Source: Pseudobdellovibrionaceae bacterium (GTDB lineage: Bacteria; Bdellovibrionota; Bdellovibrionia; Bdellovibrionales; Bdellovibrionaceae). Taken from it: a stretch of DNA of 64,000 nucleotides. The translations under genes were made by a program, and so were the position numbers. The notes below the pieces were generated by a model. The model ran no database searches and was not told the origin of the DNA. It saw nothing but the letters and a program-made list of their open reading frames with translations. This document shows, one piece after another, positions 26,741 through 36,422 of the stretch (positions within the stretch are counted from its first letter, which is position 1; each line of letters begins with the position of its first letter). The DNA lies in NCBI GenBank assembly GCA_013359135.1, contig JABWCN010000005.1, forward strand, positions 1-64,000, in the 5' to 3' direction.

Positions 26741-28252
26741 CTAGTGCCTAAAATGCCTTTTGCCACTAAAAATTAATTGCACATCTAGGTTTTTGGCAGC
26801 CTCAACAACCTCTGGATCTTTGATACTTCCACCAGGTTGAAATACCCATTTAATGTTATGTTTTGCAATCATTTCTATTGAGTCTTTGAATGGAAAAAAA
26901 GCATCAGAAATTAAAATCGTAGATTCTGTAATTTTATGAAACTTTAAAGCTCGACCAATTGCTTGTTCAACGGCATCAACTCTGTTTACTTGCCCCATAC
27001 CAAGACCAATAGTTTTCCCATTATCAACTAAGGCAATACTATTAGACTTTAAATAACCACAAACTTTTTCACCAAATAAAATTTCCTTTATCAATTTAGG
27101 TGATGGCTGTTTGCCAAAAACTTTCCACTCAGAAACTGTAGCAGTAAAATCATCATCAGTTTGAATTAAAAAACCACCCAATATTGTTTTAACCTGAATT
27201 GAGGACTTTAAAATATCAAGATTATCGATCTTTAATAGACGTAAATTTTTTTTCTTTTCAAAAATTTTTAAGGCATCCATCGAGTAGCTTGGGGCAACTA
27301 TACACTCTAAAAAAATCTCATTCAGTTGCTCTGCATGTCTTTGTGTAATTTCAAAATTACACGCAAGAATTCCTCCAAAAATACTTACAGGATCAGTTTT
27401 AAGCAGATTAAAAACAATATCATCTGAAGACTCTCCATAAGCTACACCGCAGGGATTGTTGTGCTTAACGGCAACTGCATTTAACTCTCCAATCTCTAAA
27501 CATAACTTTAGAGCAGAATCCAAATCTAATAAATTATTGTAAGATAACTCTTTACCCTGGATAATCTTGAAGTTGTGAAATCCATTTTTAGACTTGATGT
27601 CACGGTACCAATAAGCATTTTGCAATGGATTTTCACCATATCTCAATTTTTTTTCTAGCCTTCCAGCTAAAACAAATTCATTTTTATTTTCAGGGTTTAA
27701 ATAACCAGCAATCAAGGAATCGTACAAGCTTGTATGATAAAATACTTTAGCTGCTAATTCTTTTTTTAGGACTAAATCCTGCTCAGAAGTCTCTAATACC
27801 CTAGTGTAATCATAGGGATCACAGACTACTGTAATTCTTGAAAAACTTTTTGCGGCTGATCGCAACATTGAAGGACCACCAATATCTATTTTTTCAATCA
27901 TTTGCTCAAAAGGAAGATCATTTTTGAGAGACTCTTCAAATGGATACAAATTAACAACTACCAAATCAAACATAGAAACTTGAAATTGCTCTAGTATTTT
28001 TTGATCGTTAACATTTCCAGCCCTGGCTAAAAGTCCCATATGAATATGAGGATGTAATGTTTTAACTCTACCATCCATCACCTCAGGAAAATGAGTAACA
28101 TCAGATACATCAATAACTTTAAAACCATTTTCTTGTAAAAACTTTGAAGTACCACCAGTAGAAACAATCTCTAAACCTTTTTCGACAAGTGGTTGTAAAA
28201 AATTAACTAAACCTGTTTTATCAGAGACACTTACTAAAGCACGCTTGTACAT
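26741..28252 (-). CDS. purH: Bifunctional AICAR formyltransferase/IMP cyclohydrolase
   Basis: 503 residues, the last two steps of purine synthesis. The N-terminal IMP cyclohydrolase domain (about 1-190, STGGTSKFL, MDGRVKTLHP) and the C-terminal formyltransferase domain (200-503, AVKHNNPCG with the catalytic Lys-His, SDAFFPF) are complete. The usual RYGENPHQ reads RYGENPLQ here, a His to Leu change in a conserved loop. AGGAT precedes the ATG. It leads the run purH, GYF/TPR gene, secreted protein, yhaM, cysE. Confidence 0.95.
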   Translation of the reverse strand: MYKRALVSVSDKTGLVNFLQPLVEKGLEIVSTGGTSKFLQENGFKVIDVSDVTHFPEVMDGRVKTLHPHIHMGLLARAGNVNDQKILEQFQVSMFDLVVVNLYPFEESLKNDLPFEQMIEKIDIGGPSMLRSAAKSFSRITVVCDPYDYTRVLETSEQDLVLKKELAAKVFYHTSLYDSLIAGYLNPENKNEFVLAGRLEKKLRYGENPLQNAYWYRDIKSKNGFHNFKIIQGKELSYNNLLDLDSALKLCLEIGELNAVAVKHNNPCGVAYGESSDDIVFNLLKTDPVSIFGGILACNFEITQRHAEQLNEIFLECIVAPSYSMDALKIFEKKKNLRLLKIDNLDILKSSIQVKTILGGFLIQTDDDFTATVSEWKVFGKQPSPKLIKEILFGEKVCGYLKSNSIALVDNGKTIGLGMGQVNRVDAVEQAIGRALKFHKITESTILISDAFFPFKDSIEMIAKHNIKWVFQPGGSIKDPEVVEAAKNLDVQLIFSGKRHFRH

Positions 28253-28347
28253 AAATTTATCCTATGAGGAAATGAAAACTACACCTGGTATAATTGACTT
28301 TAAACATGTTTGTCAAATCTAAGAGCCAAATCACACAATGTTAATTT

Positions 28348-29727
28348 TTAAAACGGTGATTTAGTTAAGAGTAATTTCAAGTCATCATTAGTCAAATAGA
28401 GTCCAGCACCTAGATAACTTGATCTTTGGTTATTTTTATCAAGAATGTCTTGCTGACCCGCCAGTAAATACAAACCATAGAATAAATTATACCGTGCTGA
28501 AACTCGTAAATTTGCTTTATCTAATCCAAAAGCTTCTAAGGAAAATCTTAATTTTTTATTTAAAAAATGGTAATCAAACCCAAATCCTCCAGAGTTTTCA
28601 ATTAATCCTGCTTTTAAAGAGAAATCATAAAAATTCTTAGCAAATAAAGCAGTGAACTTTGTTTTATTTTTAAATCGTTTGACAGTACTTATGTCGGAAA
28701 TAACACTACCTCCACTGGAAACAGTAGTATCTTCGCTTTCCACAACTCCAGCTGGATCATCAATAATTCCTAAATAATAATATCTATCTAATCCTGGTTG
28801 AATCTGAATACCGATATTAGATTTTGTTGCTCCTACACTGGAAAGATAATCACCGTGATAATCAAATCCTGTCTGAATTCTTCCTGCAGAATCAAACAAA
28901 CCACTAACTCCCTGAATCGCTGTATTTAATTCTTCAACAGTTGTTTCATCATTAACTAACTTACCAATAGTTCCTTCACCTTTATTAATTTTGGTAGAAA
29001 TTTCATCAATGTTTTTCATAGCACTATCCAAGCGTGCCAGTGTTTTTTTCCAAGTTTTCTTCAATCCTTGATCAGATTCATCATTAATTAATTCATTTAA
29101 AGTTCTAGTAATATCATTTACTTGATCAACAATTTCATTAATTTGCCCCTTATTCTCTCCCGTAATATCTTTAATATCGACAGTAATTTTCTCGATATTC
29201 TTAACGATGCGACCAAGTACATGTTTTTGAGTTCCATCCTCAGAAATAGATTCTCGAACAACTTCAGCTACTTCCTTTAAGGACCCAGCAATATCTCCTA
29301 CTTGAGAAAGCACATTATCAAGAGATCCCTTATCCTTAACTAGCAAAATTTGTCCACCATCAGGAAGTGGAGTATCGGCAGGAGAGCCTGGATTTACTTC
29401 GACATGTTTATCTCCAAGAATACCAATAGACTTAATTTCTACGAATGCAGAGGTTGTTAATGGAATGTCAGACTTAATACTGATCTCTACTCTGGCCTTA
29501 CCATCTTGCAATTTTATTTCTTTTACAATTCCGATGGGAATACCTGCTGTTTTAACCCCTGAGTTTTTAATCAAGCCCGCAGCATTGTCTAACAAGAACC
29601 AGGCTTTCCTTGAACGCCCCATAAAACTGGGATCATCACTTACTTGCATTGACATCAGACCTATAATTCCACCAACTATAACAACTAAGGCTCCGACTTT
29701 AAATTCTGATGTGCTCCAAAATTTCAT
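28348..29727 (-). CDS. mlaD: Long MlaD/MCE-domain lipid-transport protein with C-terminal beta domain
   Basis: 459 residues, far longer than enteric MlaD (about 180). One N-terminal membrane helix (11-27), an MCE domain (about 40-118), a long helical stretch (about 135-280), then a beta-rich region (286-459). The latter alternates aromatic and polar residues (for example ARYNLFYGLYLLAG, SSYLGAGLYL) and ends in Phe, as outer-membrane barrels do. This looks like the ancestral long MlaD proposed to bridge both membranes. It overlaps mlaF by 4 bases. MlaA, MlaB and MlaC are not nearby. Confidence 0.87.
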   Translation of the reverse strand: MKFWSTSEFKVGALVVIVGGIIGLMSMQVSDDPSFMGRSRKAWFLLDNAAGLIKNSGVKTAGIPIGIVKEIKLQDGKARVEISIKSDIPLTTSAFVEIKSIGILGDKHVEVNPGSPADTPLPDGGQILLVKDKGSLDNVLSQVGDIAGSLKEVAEVVRESISEDGTQKHVLGRIVKNIEKITVDIKDITGENKGQINEIVDQVNDITRTLNELINDESDQGLKKTWKKTLARLDSAMKNIDEISTKINKGEGTIGKLVNDETTVEELNTAIQGVSGLFDSAGRIQTGFDYHGDYLSSVGATKSNIGIQIQPGLDRYYYLGIIDDPAGVVESEDTTVSSGGSVISDISTVKRFKNKTKFTALFAKNFYDFSLKAGLIENSGGFGFDYHFLNKKLRFSLEAFGLDKANLRVSARYNLFYGLYLLAGQQDILDKNNQRSSYLGAGLYLTNDDLKLLLTKSPF

Positions 29728-30479
29728 TGGTGTTTCATCCCTTTTGCGACAAATCTTTTTACTAATTCAATTTCACTTTTATAAAAATCTTCAGGCTTAC
29801 CAAATAACAACACACGACCCGCGTCCAGCATAGCAACATAATCAGCAATTCTAAAAGCTGCGTATAAATCATGGCTCACCATAATTGAAGTAGTCCCCTT
29901 TATATGTTTATGAGTCTCTAAAATTAAATTATCAACCATTTCCGTAAGTATTGGATCTAAACCCGTCGTTGGTTCATCATAGATTAGTATTTCTGGATCT
30001 AGGGCTAATGCCCTTGCAAGTCCAGTTCGCTTTTGCATTCCACCACTGATCTGATTAGGAAGCTTTTGAAAATGTTTTTTATCAAGCCCAACCAGTCTTA
30101 GTTTTTCTTCTGCAATCTCTATAACTTTTTTATATGGAATCTCTCTACGATGTTCTAAAAGTGGAAAGCAAACATTTTCAAGAACTGTCATGTCATCAAA
30201 CAAAGCCGCAGACTGAAATAAAACTCCAAAATGACACCTAAATTTTGTAAGTTCATCTGGTGGTAATGTCGCAATATCAGTTCCAAGAACTTCAATTTTT
30301 CCTGAGGTGGGTTTAAATAAACCTAGAATATGTTTAAGCATGACCGACTTTCCTGTCCCAGAAAAACCAATTATTGCTGTCAAAGCACCTTTGGGTATAT
30401 CTAAATTCATACCTTTCAAAACAAAATCATTACCATCAAATGTTTTTTTAACGTCAATGATTCTTATGGCTGAATCCAT
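29724..30479 (-). CDS. mlaF: Lipid-transport ABC ATPase MlaF
   Basis: 251 residues. Walker A GFSGTGKSV, signature ISGGMQKRTGLARAL and Walker B LIYDEPTTGLDP are the MlaF/Ttg2A pattern, where MQKR replaces the more usual QQQR. It powers phospholipid transport with MlaE and MlaD. The start overlaps the mlaE stop by one base (TAATG) and the end overlaps mlaD by four, so the three are translated as a block. The length is normal. Confidence 0.95.
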   Translation of the reverse strand: MDSAIRIIDVKKTFDGNDFVLKGMNLDIPKGALTAIIGFSGTGKSVMLKHILGLFKPTSGKIEVLGTDIATLPPDELTKFRCHFGVLFQSAALFDDMTVLENVCFPLLEHRREIPYKKVIEIAEEKLRLVGLDKKHFQKLPNQISGGMQKRTGLARALALDPEILIYDEPTTGLDPILTEMVDNLILETHKHIKGTTSIMVSHDLYAAFRIADYVAMLDAGRVLLFGKPEDFYKSEIELVKRFVAKGMKHQ

Positions 30480-31315
30480 TAGCCATTCCCTTGTAAAATA
30501 AAATACATGCGAATCATATTACTTAAAAAATAATCTAATACAATAATCATGACCATACTCATCACAACTCCACGATTGGTAGCTTCACCGACGCCTTTAG
30601 CACCGCCCGTAGTAAAAAATCCTCGATAAGTGCAGATCAACCCAAAAATCAAACCAAATACTGCTGACTTGATAAGTCCTTCAATAATATGTCTCATCTC
30701 TAAAGTTTCTCTGATTTTCTGTAAAAAAATGGCTTCATCTAATTCAACCAAATGAACAACTAAAAAATAACTTCCTATCATTGCAACAAAATCAAAAACT
30801 GCTGTTAACATTGGCATACAAACAATCGCAGCAGCAATCCGAGGAGCTATCAAGTATTGTTTCGTATTTACACCCATGACATCCAAGGCATCAATCTGCT
30901 CGTTCACTCTCATTGTTCCAAGTCTTGCTGCCATTGCACCTCCAGCTCGTGCGGCAACAATCAACCCCGTCAAAACAGGTCCCAATTCTCTGGTGATTCC
31001 AAGAGCCACCGTTGGTCCTACCATATTTACTGCGTTTACTATCTTGAATCCCAGATAAACTTGAAATGACAAAGCGAGACCTGTAAAGAGCGAGGTTAAA
31101 GTAATGATTCCAACAGATTTATTACCAATAAACTCCATGTGTTTAACGATTTCAGAAAAACGACTTGGCTTAACGAAAAGCAGCCTTACTGATGAGCTGA
31201 AAAACAACATCATCATTCCTATTTCATTTATAAAATTTCGTACGGCTCCAACCATTGAATTTATTTTATTAATCTTCTGCATCTTTGACAACTGATTCAA
31301 CGGCAGATAACTCAC
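30479..31315 (-). CDS. mlaE: Lipid-transport ABC permease MlaE
   Basis: 278 residues by the GTG at 31315, or 267 by the ATG at 31282; neither has a clear Shine-Dalgarno. Multiple membrane segments and the conserved block GTMRVNEQIDALDVMG match MlaE (YrbE). It is the first of mlaE-mlaF-mlaD. A terminator-like hairpin separates it from alr upstream, so a promoter should lie in about 31283-31340. The long MlaD downstream suggests a complete transporter that needs no periplasmic MlaC shuttle; that is inference. Confidence 0.93.
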   Translation of the reverse strand: MSYLPLNQLSKMQKINKINSMVGAVRNFINEIGMMMLFFSSSVRLLFVKPSRFSEIVKHMEFIGNKSVGIITLTSLFTGLALSFQVYLGFKIVNAVNMVGPTVALGITRELGPVLTGLIVAARAGGAMAARLGTMRVNEQIDALDVMGVNTKQYLIAPRIAAAIVCMPMLTAVFDFVAMIGSYFLVVHLVELDEAIFLQKIRETLEMRHIIEGLIKSAVFGLIFGLICTYRGFFTTGGAKGVGEATNRGVVMSMVMIIVLDYFLSNMIRMYFILQGNG

Positions 31316-31322
31316 TATTTTG

Positions 31323-31359
31323 AAAAAACAGACTGTCTAAAGGTCATTAGTCTTTAGAC
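31323..31359 (-). terminator. Terminator-like hairpin after alr
   Basis: On the minus strand GTCTAAAG (31359-31352) pairs perfectly with CTTTAGAC (31342-31335) around a 9-base loop. Six bases later comes a run of six T (31328-31323). The arm overlaps the alr stop. It would end alr transcription before mlaE. Confidence 0.6.
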
Positions 31360-32510
31360 TATAAATTACTAATCACTCTAGGGACCCTAACTCCAATACT
31401 TGTTAATACTTCCCAAGTAATTGTCTGAAGTTTATCTGCTACTTCGTCGGCACCCAGTAGTAGACTTTGATCTTTATTAGAACCAAACAAAATAACTTCT
31501 TCATTTTTAGTAATCTCGACCTCTGACATTATCTCGGTAAGATCCACCATTAAATAATCCATACAAATACTACCGACTATAGGTGCTTTTTTATTCCTAA
31601 TGATAACTTCACCCTTATTAGAAAGTTGGCGATGAATACCATCAGCATATCCAATAGGAATAATCGCAATCACGGAATCTCTTTTGGCAATCCATGTGTG
31701 CGAATAGGATACGCCCACGCCTTTAGAAATATGTCGGATATCACTGACTATGGACTTAATACTCATGACTGGTTTTAGTGAAGGTAAAGGATCATTTGTA
31801 TTTAGCATTGGTGATTGATAACCATAAATCAGTAAACCAGGTCTTAGACCATATTGTGTTTGCAAATGTTTTTTTTGCAAGAACGAACCAACAATTCCAG
31901 CTGAGTTTAAAGTGTGGACAATGGGCTTTAAAGACGAAAACTGACTGGCCACTTGATTTATTTTTTGTAGCTGTCGTTGCGAATGCCCTTCCGAGATTAA
32001 AAAATCTTCGCCTTGATAAAGATGAGTTACCAAAGCTTTCACTCTGAGTTTTGGATGCTTCCAAAATCTTTCGAAGAGTTTATCTGCCTCTTTGACATTA
32101 AAACCTAAACGATTCATCCCCGTATCAAACTTCAAATGAATAGGAATTGCAGCCTCTTTTATATTCTTTTCTAAATACTCAATTTGTTCCCACTGACTTA
32201 CAATCGGAATAAAACCATTGCGAATAATTTCTTTAGCCCCTTCATTATCAAAACCTCTGAACACGACTAAGGGGGTTTTAACTCCGGCATTTTTTATCCA
32301 TAGGGCTTCTTCGATCAGACAGACTCCTAAATGGGAAACGTTCATTTCACTTAGCGCTTTTGCTATAATGATGTCACCATGTCCGTAAGCATTTCCTTTA
32401 ACCATAGGACACAAGAAAGGGCTCTGAGGAAAATGAGTCTTAATCCAATCAACGTTATGTTTCAAAGAAGACAAATTGATTTCAGCGAAGGTTTTCCTAA
32501 ATAAATTCAT
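31359..32510 (-). CDS. alr: Alanine racemase
   Basis: 383 residues, PLP enzyme supplying D-alanine for peptidoglycan. The PLP lysine is K38 in MVKGNAYGHG; the second catalytic Tyr lies in GVSYSHTW; PIGYADGIHR and ICMDYLMVD match the family's C-terminal beta-domain. The length is normal. AAGTGAG precedes the ATG. It is separated from mlaE by a hairpin and from the receiver/GGDEF gene by 61 bases. Confidence 0.95.
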   Translation of the reverse strand: MNLFRKTFAEINLSSLKHNVDWIKTHFPQSPFLCPMVKGNAYGHGDIIIAKALSEMNVSHLGVCLIEEALWIKNAGVKTPLVVFRGFDNEGAKEIIRNGFIPIVSQWEQIEYLEKNIKEAAIPIHLKFDTGMNRLGFNVKEADKLFERFWKHPKLRVKALVTHLYQGEDFLISEGHSQRQLQKINQVASQFSSLKPIVHTLNSAGIVGSFLQKKHLQTQYGLRPGLLIYGYQSPMLNTNDPLPSLKPVMSIKSIVSDIRHISKGVGVSYSHTWIAKRDSVIAIIPIGYADGIHRQLSNKGEVIIRNKKAPIVGSICMDYLMVDLTEIMSEVEITKNEEVILFGSNKDQSLLLGADEVADKLQTITWEVLTSIGVRVPRVISNL

Positions 32511-32571
32511 AACTCACTTTCATAAACATCTCTTACAAACTAAAATAATCGGTCTTATTTAGCTCTACTGA

Positions 32572-34101
32572 TCAATTATTAGAATGTTTTCCAGCTTCCA
32601 CATTATTAATAAGTTGATTCATCTCAAGAGGTTGGAACTCGGGTTTAAAATCAGATGGAGCTTTATACAAGCAAATTCTATTTCCACCTTTTGATAGAAT
32701 AAAATTTCTAGCTTTTTCTGCTGTTTCAACTAAATGACTTACACTTCCAGATAAACTAGGAAACTCACTTACACCAAGGCTTGCTGTGATTTTCAATCCA
32801 CTTTCTGCCATGGTCTGAGTCTCTACTAAACGACGCAGTCTTTCAGCCCTTAAGGTTGCTCCTTTTTTATCACAATGAGGCAAGATCACTGAAAACTCGT
32901 TTTCATTAGTCCTACAAGTAAAATCATTAGTTCTACCTGTTTTATTAATTGTAGTCGCAATCGATTTAATAAGTTGATCTCTACTTGTAATACCTAAGGA
33001 TTTTTCAATATCTTCGTAATCATCAATTGAAATTTTAATCAAAGAAAGAGGTTGTTTTAATCTTCTCGATCTTTCAAACTCTTCCACAATTTTTTTGTCA
33101 AAAAATTTACGATTATAAATTTCTGTCATAGCGTCTTGAACTTCCAAGTGATCAATTTTTTTGGCAAGTGAAAAATATGAGTAATAAAGTTTAGTCACTG
33201 AAAGTAAACTTTTAAAATAATTGTGTCTGTGCAAATCAGCAATAGAATTATAAATAAATACACCTTCCAACTCTTCATTTTCTTTAATAACAGTGACTAT
33301 AGGATTTTGGTAATTAAACAATTTAGAAATTAAATTTCCCAAACTTGGAGGAATAAAATTTAGTTCTAAATTTTTAATTAAATCTCTAGTCTCTTCGGAT
33401 GCCAATGAACAGCCAACTCCTTGATTTTTCAATTGAGAAATCGGAGCCACCGAAGTTAGGATAAAAGAATTCATGGAAGGTATGTATTTAAAAAACAAAC
33501 AAGAAAACTCTTGAATCTTCTCAAACAACGAATTTACAATTTCGTCCTTATTTCTGGCCGCATTTAAATCAAAAATAAAATCAGCCACTGATATTTGACT
33601 GCTTGATTCTTGATCTTTTTTTAACCTAACAACTTCGCCTTCCATTAAAGAACTTTTTTCTTGAAATGTTTTTAGTTCTTGAAATAGCTGTTCATTCTTA
33701 TAGTTTAAATACAAATTTTCGCAACACTTATCTACAGACCACAAAACTTTACTATCAATTTGATTTTGAGTAGAGTTGATCACATCATGTAGTCCATATT
33801 GATCATATTCCCTTAATATTTGAAAATGCTCGTCTTTAGATAAAAAAATAATTTTAATTTCAGTACTTAAATTATTTATCTCCTCAACTATATCACTTAA
33901 GGGCTTACTTAAATCAGTAATATCTAAAATAACTATATGTGGCTGTGACTCTTTAATATGCGGAACCAAATTACTTTCATTTTCAATAAAAAAAACTTCA
34001 TAACCAGCTCTTCCCAAGGTAACTTTAAGACTTGGCCCTAGATTAATATTTTTAGAAAAGATCAATAAGCTAAACTGAGAACTAACTTCTCTTATATTCA
34101 T
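32572..34101 (-). CDS. Receiver-like protein with degenerate GGDEF domain
   Basis: 509 residues. A receiver-like domain (about 10-125, candidate phospho-acceptor D60), a coiled region, a GAF-like middle (about 170-310), then a GGDEF fold (about 320-490). The active-site GGDEF reads N399-E-N-E-F403, so cyclase activity is unlikely; it may act as a GTP or protein-binding output. Its ATG overlaps the stop of the upstream kinase by one base (TAATG), so the pair is a likely two-component system. The receiver lacks some typical acidic residues, so phosphorylation is uncertain. Confidence 0.82.
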   Translation of the reverse strand: MNIREVSSQFSLLIFSKNINLGPSLKVTLGRAGYEVFFIENESNLVPHIKESQPHIVILDITDLSKPLSDIVEEINNLSTEIKIIFLSKDEHFQILREYDQYGLHDVINSTQNQIDSKVLWSVDKCCENLYLNYKNEQLFQELKTFQEKSSLMEGEVVRLKKDQESSSQISVADFIFDLNAARNKDEIVNSLFEKIQEFSCLFFKYIPSMNSFILTSVAPISQLKNQGVGCSLASEETRDLIKNLELNFIPPSLGNLISKLFNYQNPIVTVIKENEELEGVFIYNSIADLHRHNYFKSLLSVTKLYYSYFSLAKKIDHLEVQDAMTEIYNRKFFDKKIVEEFERSRRLKQPLSLIKISIDDYEDIEKSLGITSRDQLIKSIATTINKTGRTNDFTCRTNENEFSVILPHCDKKGATLRAERLRRLVETQTMAESGLKITASLGVSEFPSLSGSVSHLVETAEKARNFILSKGGNRICLYKAPSDFKPEFQPLEMNQLINNVEAGKHSNN

Positions 34102-36311
34102 TAACCTCTTCCTTTCGGTTTACGGATGACCACTTGAAAATCATCACTGTCTTTTTTATCTGGAACTTTTGCATTTTTTTTGGGAGGCTGAAGTAATTCA
34201 ACCTTATTTTCATTTACTATTACTGGCTTTAATGGAACCACCACATTTGCAACAACAGGGGTTTCGTTCATTTCAAACAGTTCATCAATATTAACATCAA
34301 GGTCAGGGGCAGTTGGTAATTTTTTTGATGGATCCATAGAATTCACCTCTTCATTAATGTTTGCAGAAGATTTAGCTCCTTGATTGACAACTTCTGTTTT
34401 TTTCAAATCACTTTTATCAGTCGTTGTTGTTGATCTCTGAGCTGCTTCTGCGTCTTTACTATTTTTACCAACTTCTACCGATTTATTTTGGTTATTTTCA
34501 TCTTTTAAAAAATCACTATCTTCATTTTCAAGTTCTTCTGAAAGTTTGAAATCATCTTCTGAAAGTTTGGGAATATTCAATGTTCTTAGGTTCAGATTTG
34601 AGACTTCGGAACTATCTGGTTTATTAGTATCTCCTAAAGTAGATGTTTGACTAACGACTAAAGGCAACTCAATAACGACTTTTGTCCCCTTTCCTTTTTC
34701 AGACTCTACTTTTATTTTTCCATCATGTTCGCTTATAATTCCTTGAGCAATCGAAAGTCCTAAACCGACATTTTTATTAAAGCTTAATGTTGTATAAAAA
34801 GGCTCAAATATCTTATTTAAATTTCCAGTGTCTATGCCATCACCGTTATCAGTAATTTCAATTATAACATTTTTTTCATTTTGATAAGATTTTAGATTAA
34901 TCTGTTTGCCAATTTTTCTTTCCATAGCTTGAATACTATTCTTAATAATGTTTTCAACGACGGTTGCGACTTTATTTACGTCAATTGATAAATTTCTGGT
35001 ATCAGTCATATCTTTGACAACTCTAACTGATTTCAAATGCAACAAAGTTTCTAAATTTTTCAAAGCACGAAGAATTGCAGTATCGACTTTAGCTTCGATT
35101 TTTTCAGTCGGTTTATCACCAGCAAATATAAGTAATTTATCAATCGTGTCTTTTGCTGATCTCATTTCAGATTGAATTTTTTTTACTTCATCGTTTTCAT
35201 TATTTACAGTTGATTCGGCAAGAAATGTTGTAGTGAGATTCAAAGATTTAATAATCGGAGCCCTTAATTCATGACCTAACGCAGAAGCTACTCTCATATA
35301 TCCTTCTAGCTTTGCTTTATCACTTTCTTCTTTTAACTCTTGGGTAGGCCCTGTTCCTTTAAGTTCAGAAGAATCTTTAGAGCTTGAGTTTATCTTGCTT
35401 AATTGCTCACCTTCGCGATAATTTTGCACTTTGAATCCACCAACTGCCAGTTTTTTTCCAAATGGATCTTGGACGATCATCATAACAGCAACTAAAATGA
35501 TCAAGAAACCTATAGAAAACAGCAAAAACTGATTTTTGATAGAATTTCTAAAATTCACCATTTCAGATAAAGAGGCTTGAGAATAAATATACAAATCTAT
35601 ATCTGGAATTTTTTCGAAAAAGGCAAAAAATTCTTCTCCAGAAGAAATAGAAAAAGTACCACTCGAAGTGACCTTTTTGCTATTTTTGAGTTCACCAACT
35701 ATTTTATTTTCAAAAATTTTCTGCCCGATATATTCTGACTTTATGTTTGCTAGGCTCAAAAGATCAGAGTTAATTAAGGTCAACATATACGGAGATGCTT
35801 TCTGTGAATCCATAATGGACTGCAAATTTTCTCCAAGACTAGCAAAAACCCAAACTTTTTCACGTTGTGGAATCAAGGTAAGAAAAATCTTCTTTTTCTC
35901 TGGATCAGTGTAAACTAAATACTTCGTGTCTTTCTCTCCTCCTCTTACCTTGAAAGAGGAAATCAATTGAGTCAGATTTTCTCTGCTCAAATTAGAAACA
36001 GGTGACTTTTCTCTAAATGACCACTCGACAACCTGCAATTGAGAGTTTAACTGGGCTACGGCAAAATAAGGATTCATCGCCGTCCAATTAATACGCTTTG
36101 TCCCCTCTTCATTAAATGTTTGCACCCACTTCTGCAAGAACTTAGCATCGGCTTGATAAGCCAATACAAGGCTTGATACCTGACTTTTTATCTGCATTTC
36201 CATTTGGTCAGTCTTGTCGACAAACAACAAATCCTCTAGACGCAGATAAATTCCACATAAAAATAGTGTTGAAATGACGACCACAACTAAGATCAGTTTG
36301 ACTTTATTCAC
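34101..36311 (-). CDS. Membrane sensor histidine kinase with long disordered C-terminal tail
   Basis: 736 residues. Membrane helices at about 5-23 and 262-281 enclose a periplasmic sensor region of about 235 residues. Then comes a linker, the dimerisation helix with H347 (GHELRAP), and an HATPase domain with N-box ENIIKNSIQAM and EITDNGDGI and a GLGLSIAQG G2 box (about 515-523). Residues 560-736 are acidic, Ser/Asn/Lys-rich and probably unstructured. The partner is the receiver/GGDEF protein, which is coupled by the one-base overlap. The signal sensed is unknown. Confidence 0.88.
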   Translation of the reverse strand: MNKVKLILVVVVISTLFLCGIYLRLEDLLFVDKTDQMEMQIKSQVSSLVLAYQADAKFLQKWVQTFNEEGTKRINWTAMNPYFAVAQLNSQLQVVEWSFREKSPVSNLSRENLTQLISSFKVRGGEKDTKYLVYTDPEKKKIFLTLIPQREKVWVFASLGENLQSIMDSQKASPYMLTLINSDLLSLANIKSEYIGQKIFENKIVGELKNSKKVTSSGTFSISSGEEFFAFFEKIPDIDLYIYSQASLSEMVNFRNSIKNQFLLFSIGFLIILVAVMMIVQDPFGKKLAVGGFKVQNYREGEQLSKINSSSKDSSELKGTGPTQELKEESDKAKLEGYMRVASALGHELRAPIIKSLNLTTTFLAESTVNNENDEVKKIQSEMRSAKDTIDKLLIFAGDKPTEKIEAKVDTAILRALKNLETLLHLKSVRVVKDMTDTRNLSIDVNKVATVVENIIKNSIQAMERKIGKQINLKSYQNEKNVIIEITDNGDGIDTGNLNKIFEPFYTTLSFNKNVGLGLSIAQGIISEHDGKIKVESEKGKGTKVVIELPLVVSQTSTLGDTNKPDSSEVSNLNLRTLNIPKLSEDDFKLSEELENEDSDFLKDENNQNKSVEVGKNSKDAEAAQRSTTTTDKSDLKKTEVVNQGAKSSANINEEVNSMDPSKKLPTAPDLDVNIDELFEMNETPVVANVVVPLKPVIVNENKVELLQPPKKNAKVPDKKDSDDFQVVIRKPKGRG

Positions 36312-36422
36312 ATTTGATCCTTATATAAACCAAAAATCCAATCTAACTTCATAATATCAATTGTACTTTTATTATTTGCAAAGAATCAAGCAAGGGTTTA
36401 TGAAGTGGCTTTAGAGGAACTC

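Noticed and set aside
29465-29833. A 122-codon plus-strand open frame
   Set aside because: Antisense to mlaD and mlaF, which are certain. Shadow of their codons.
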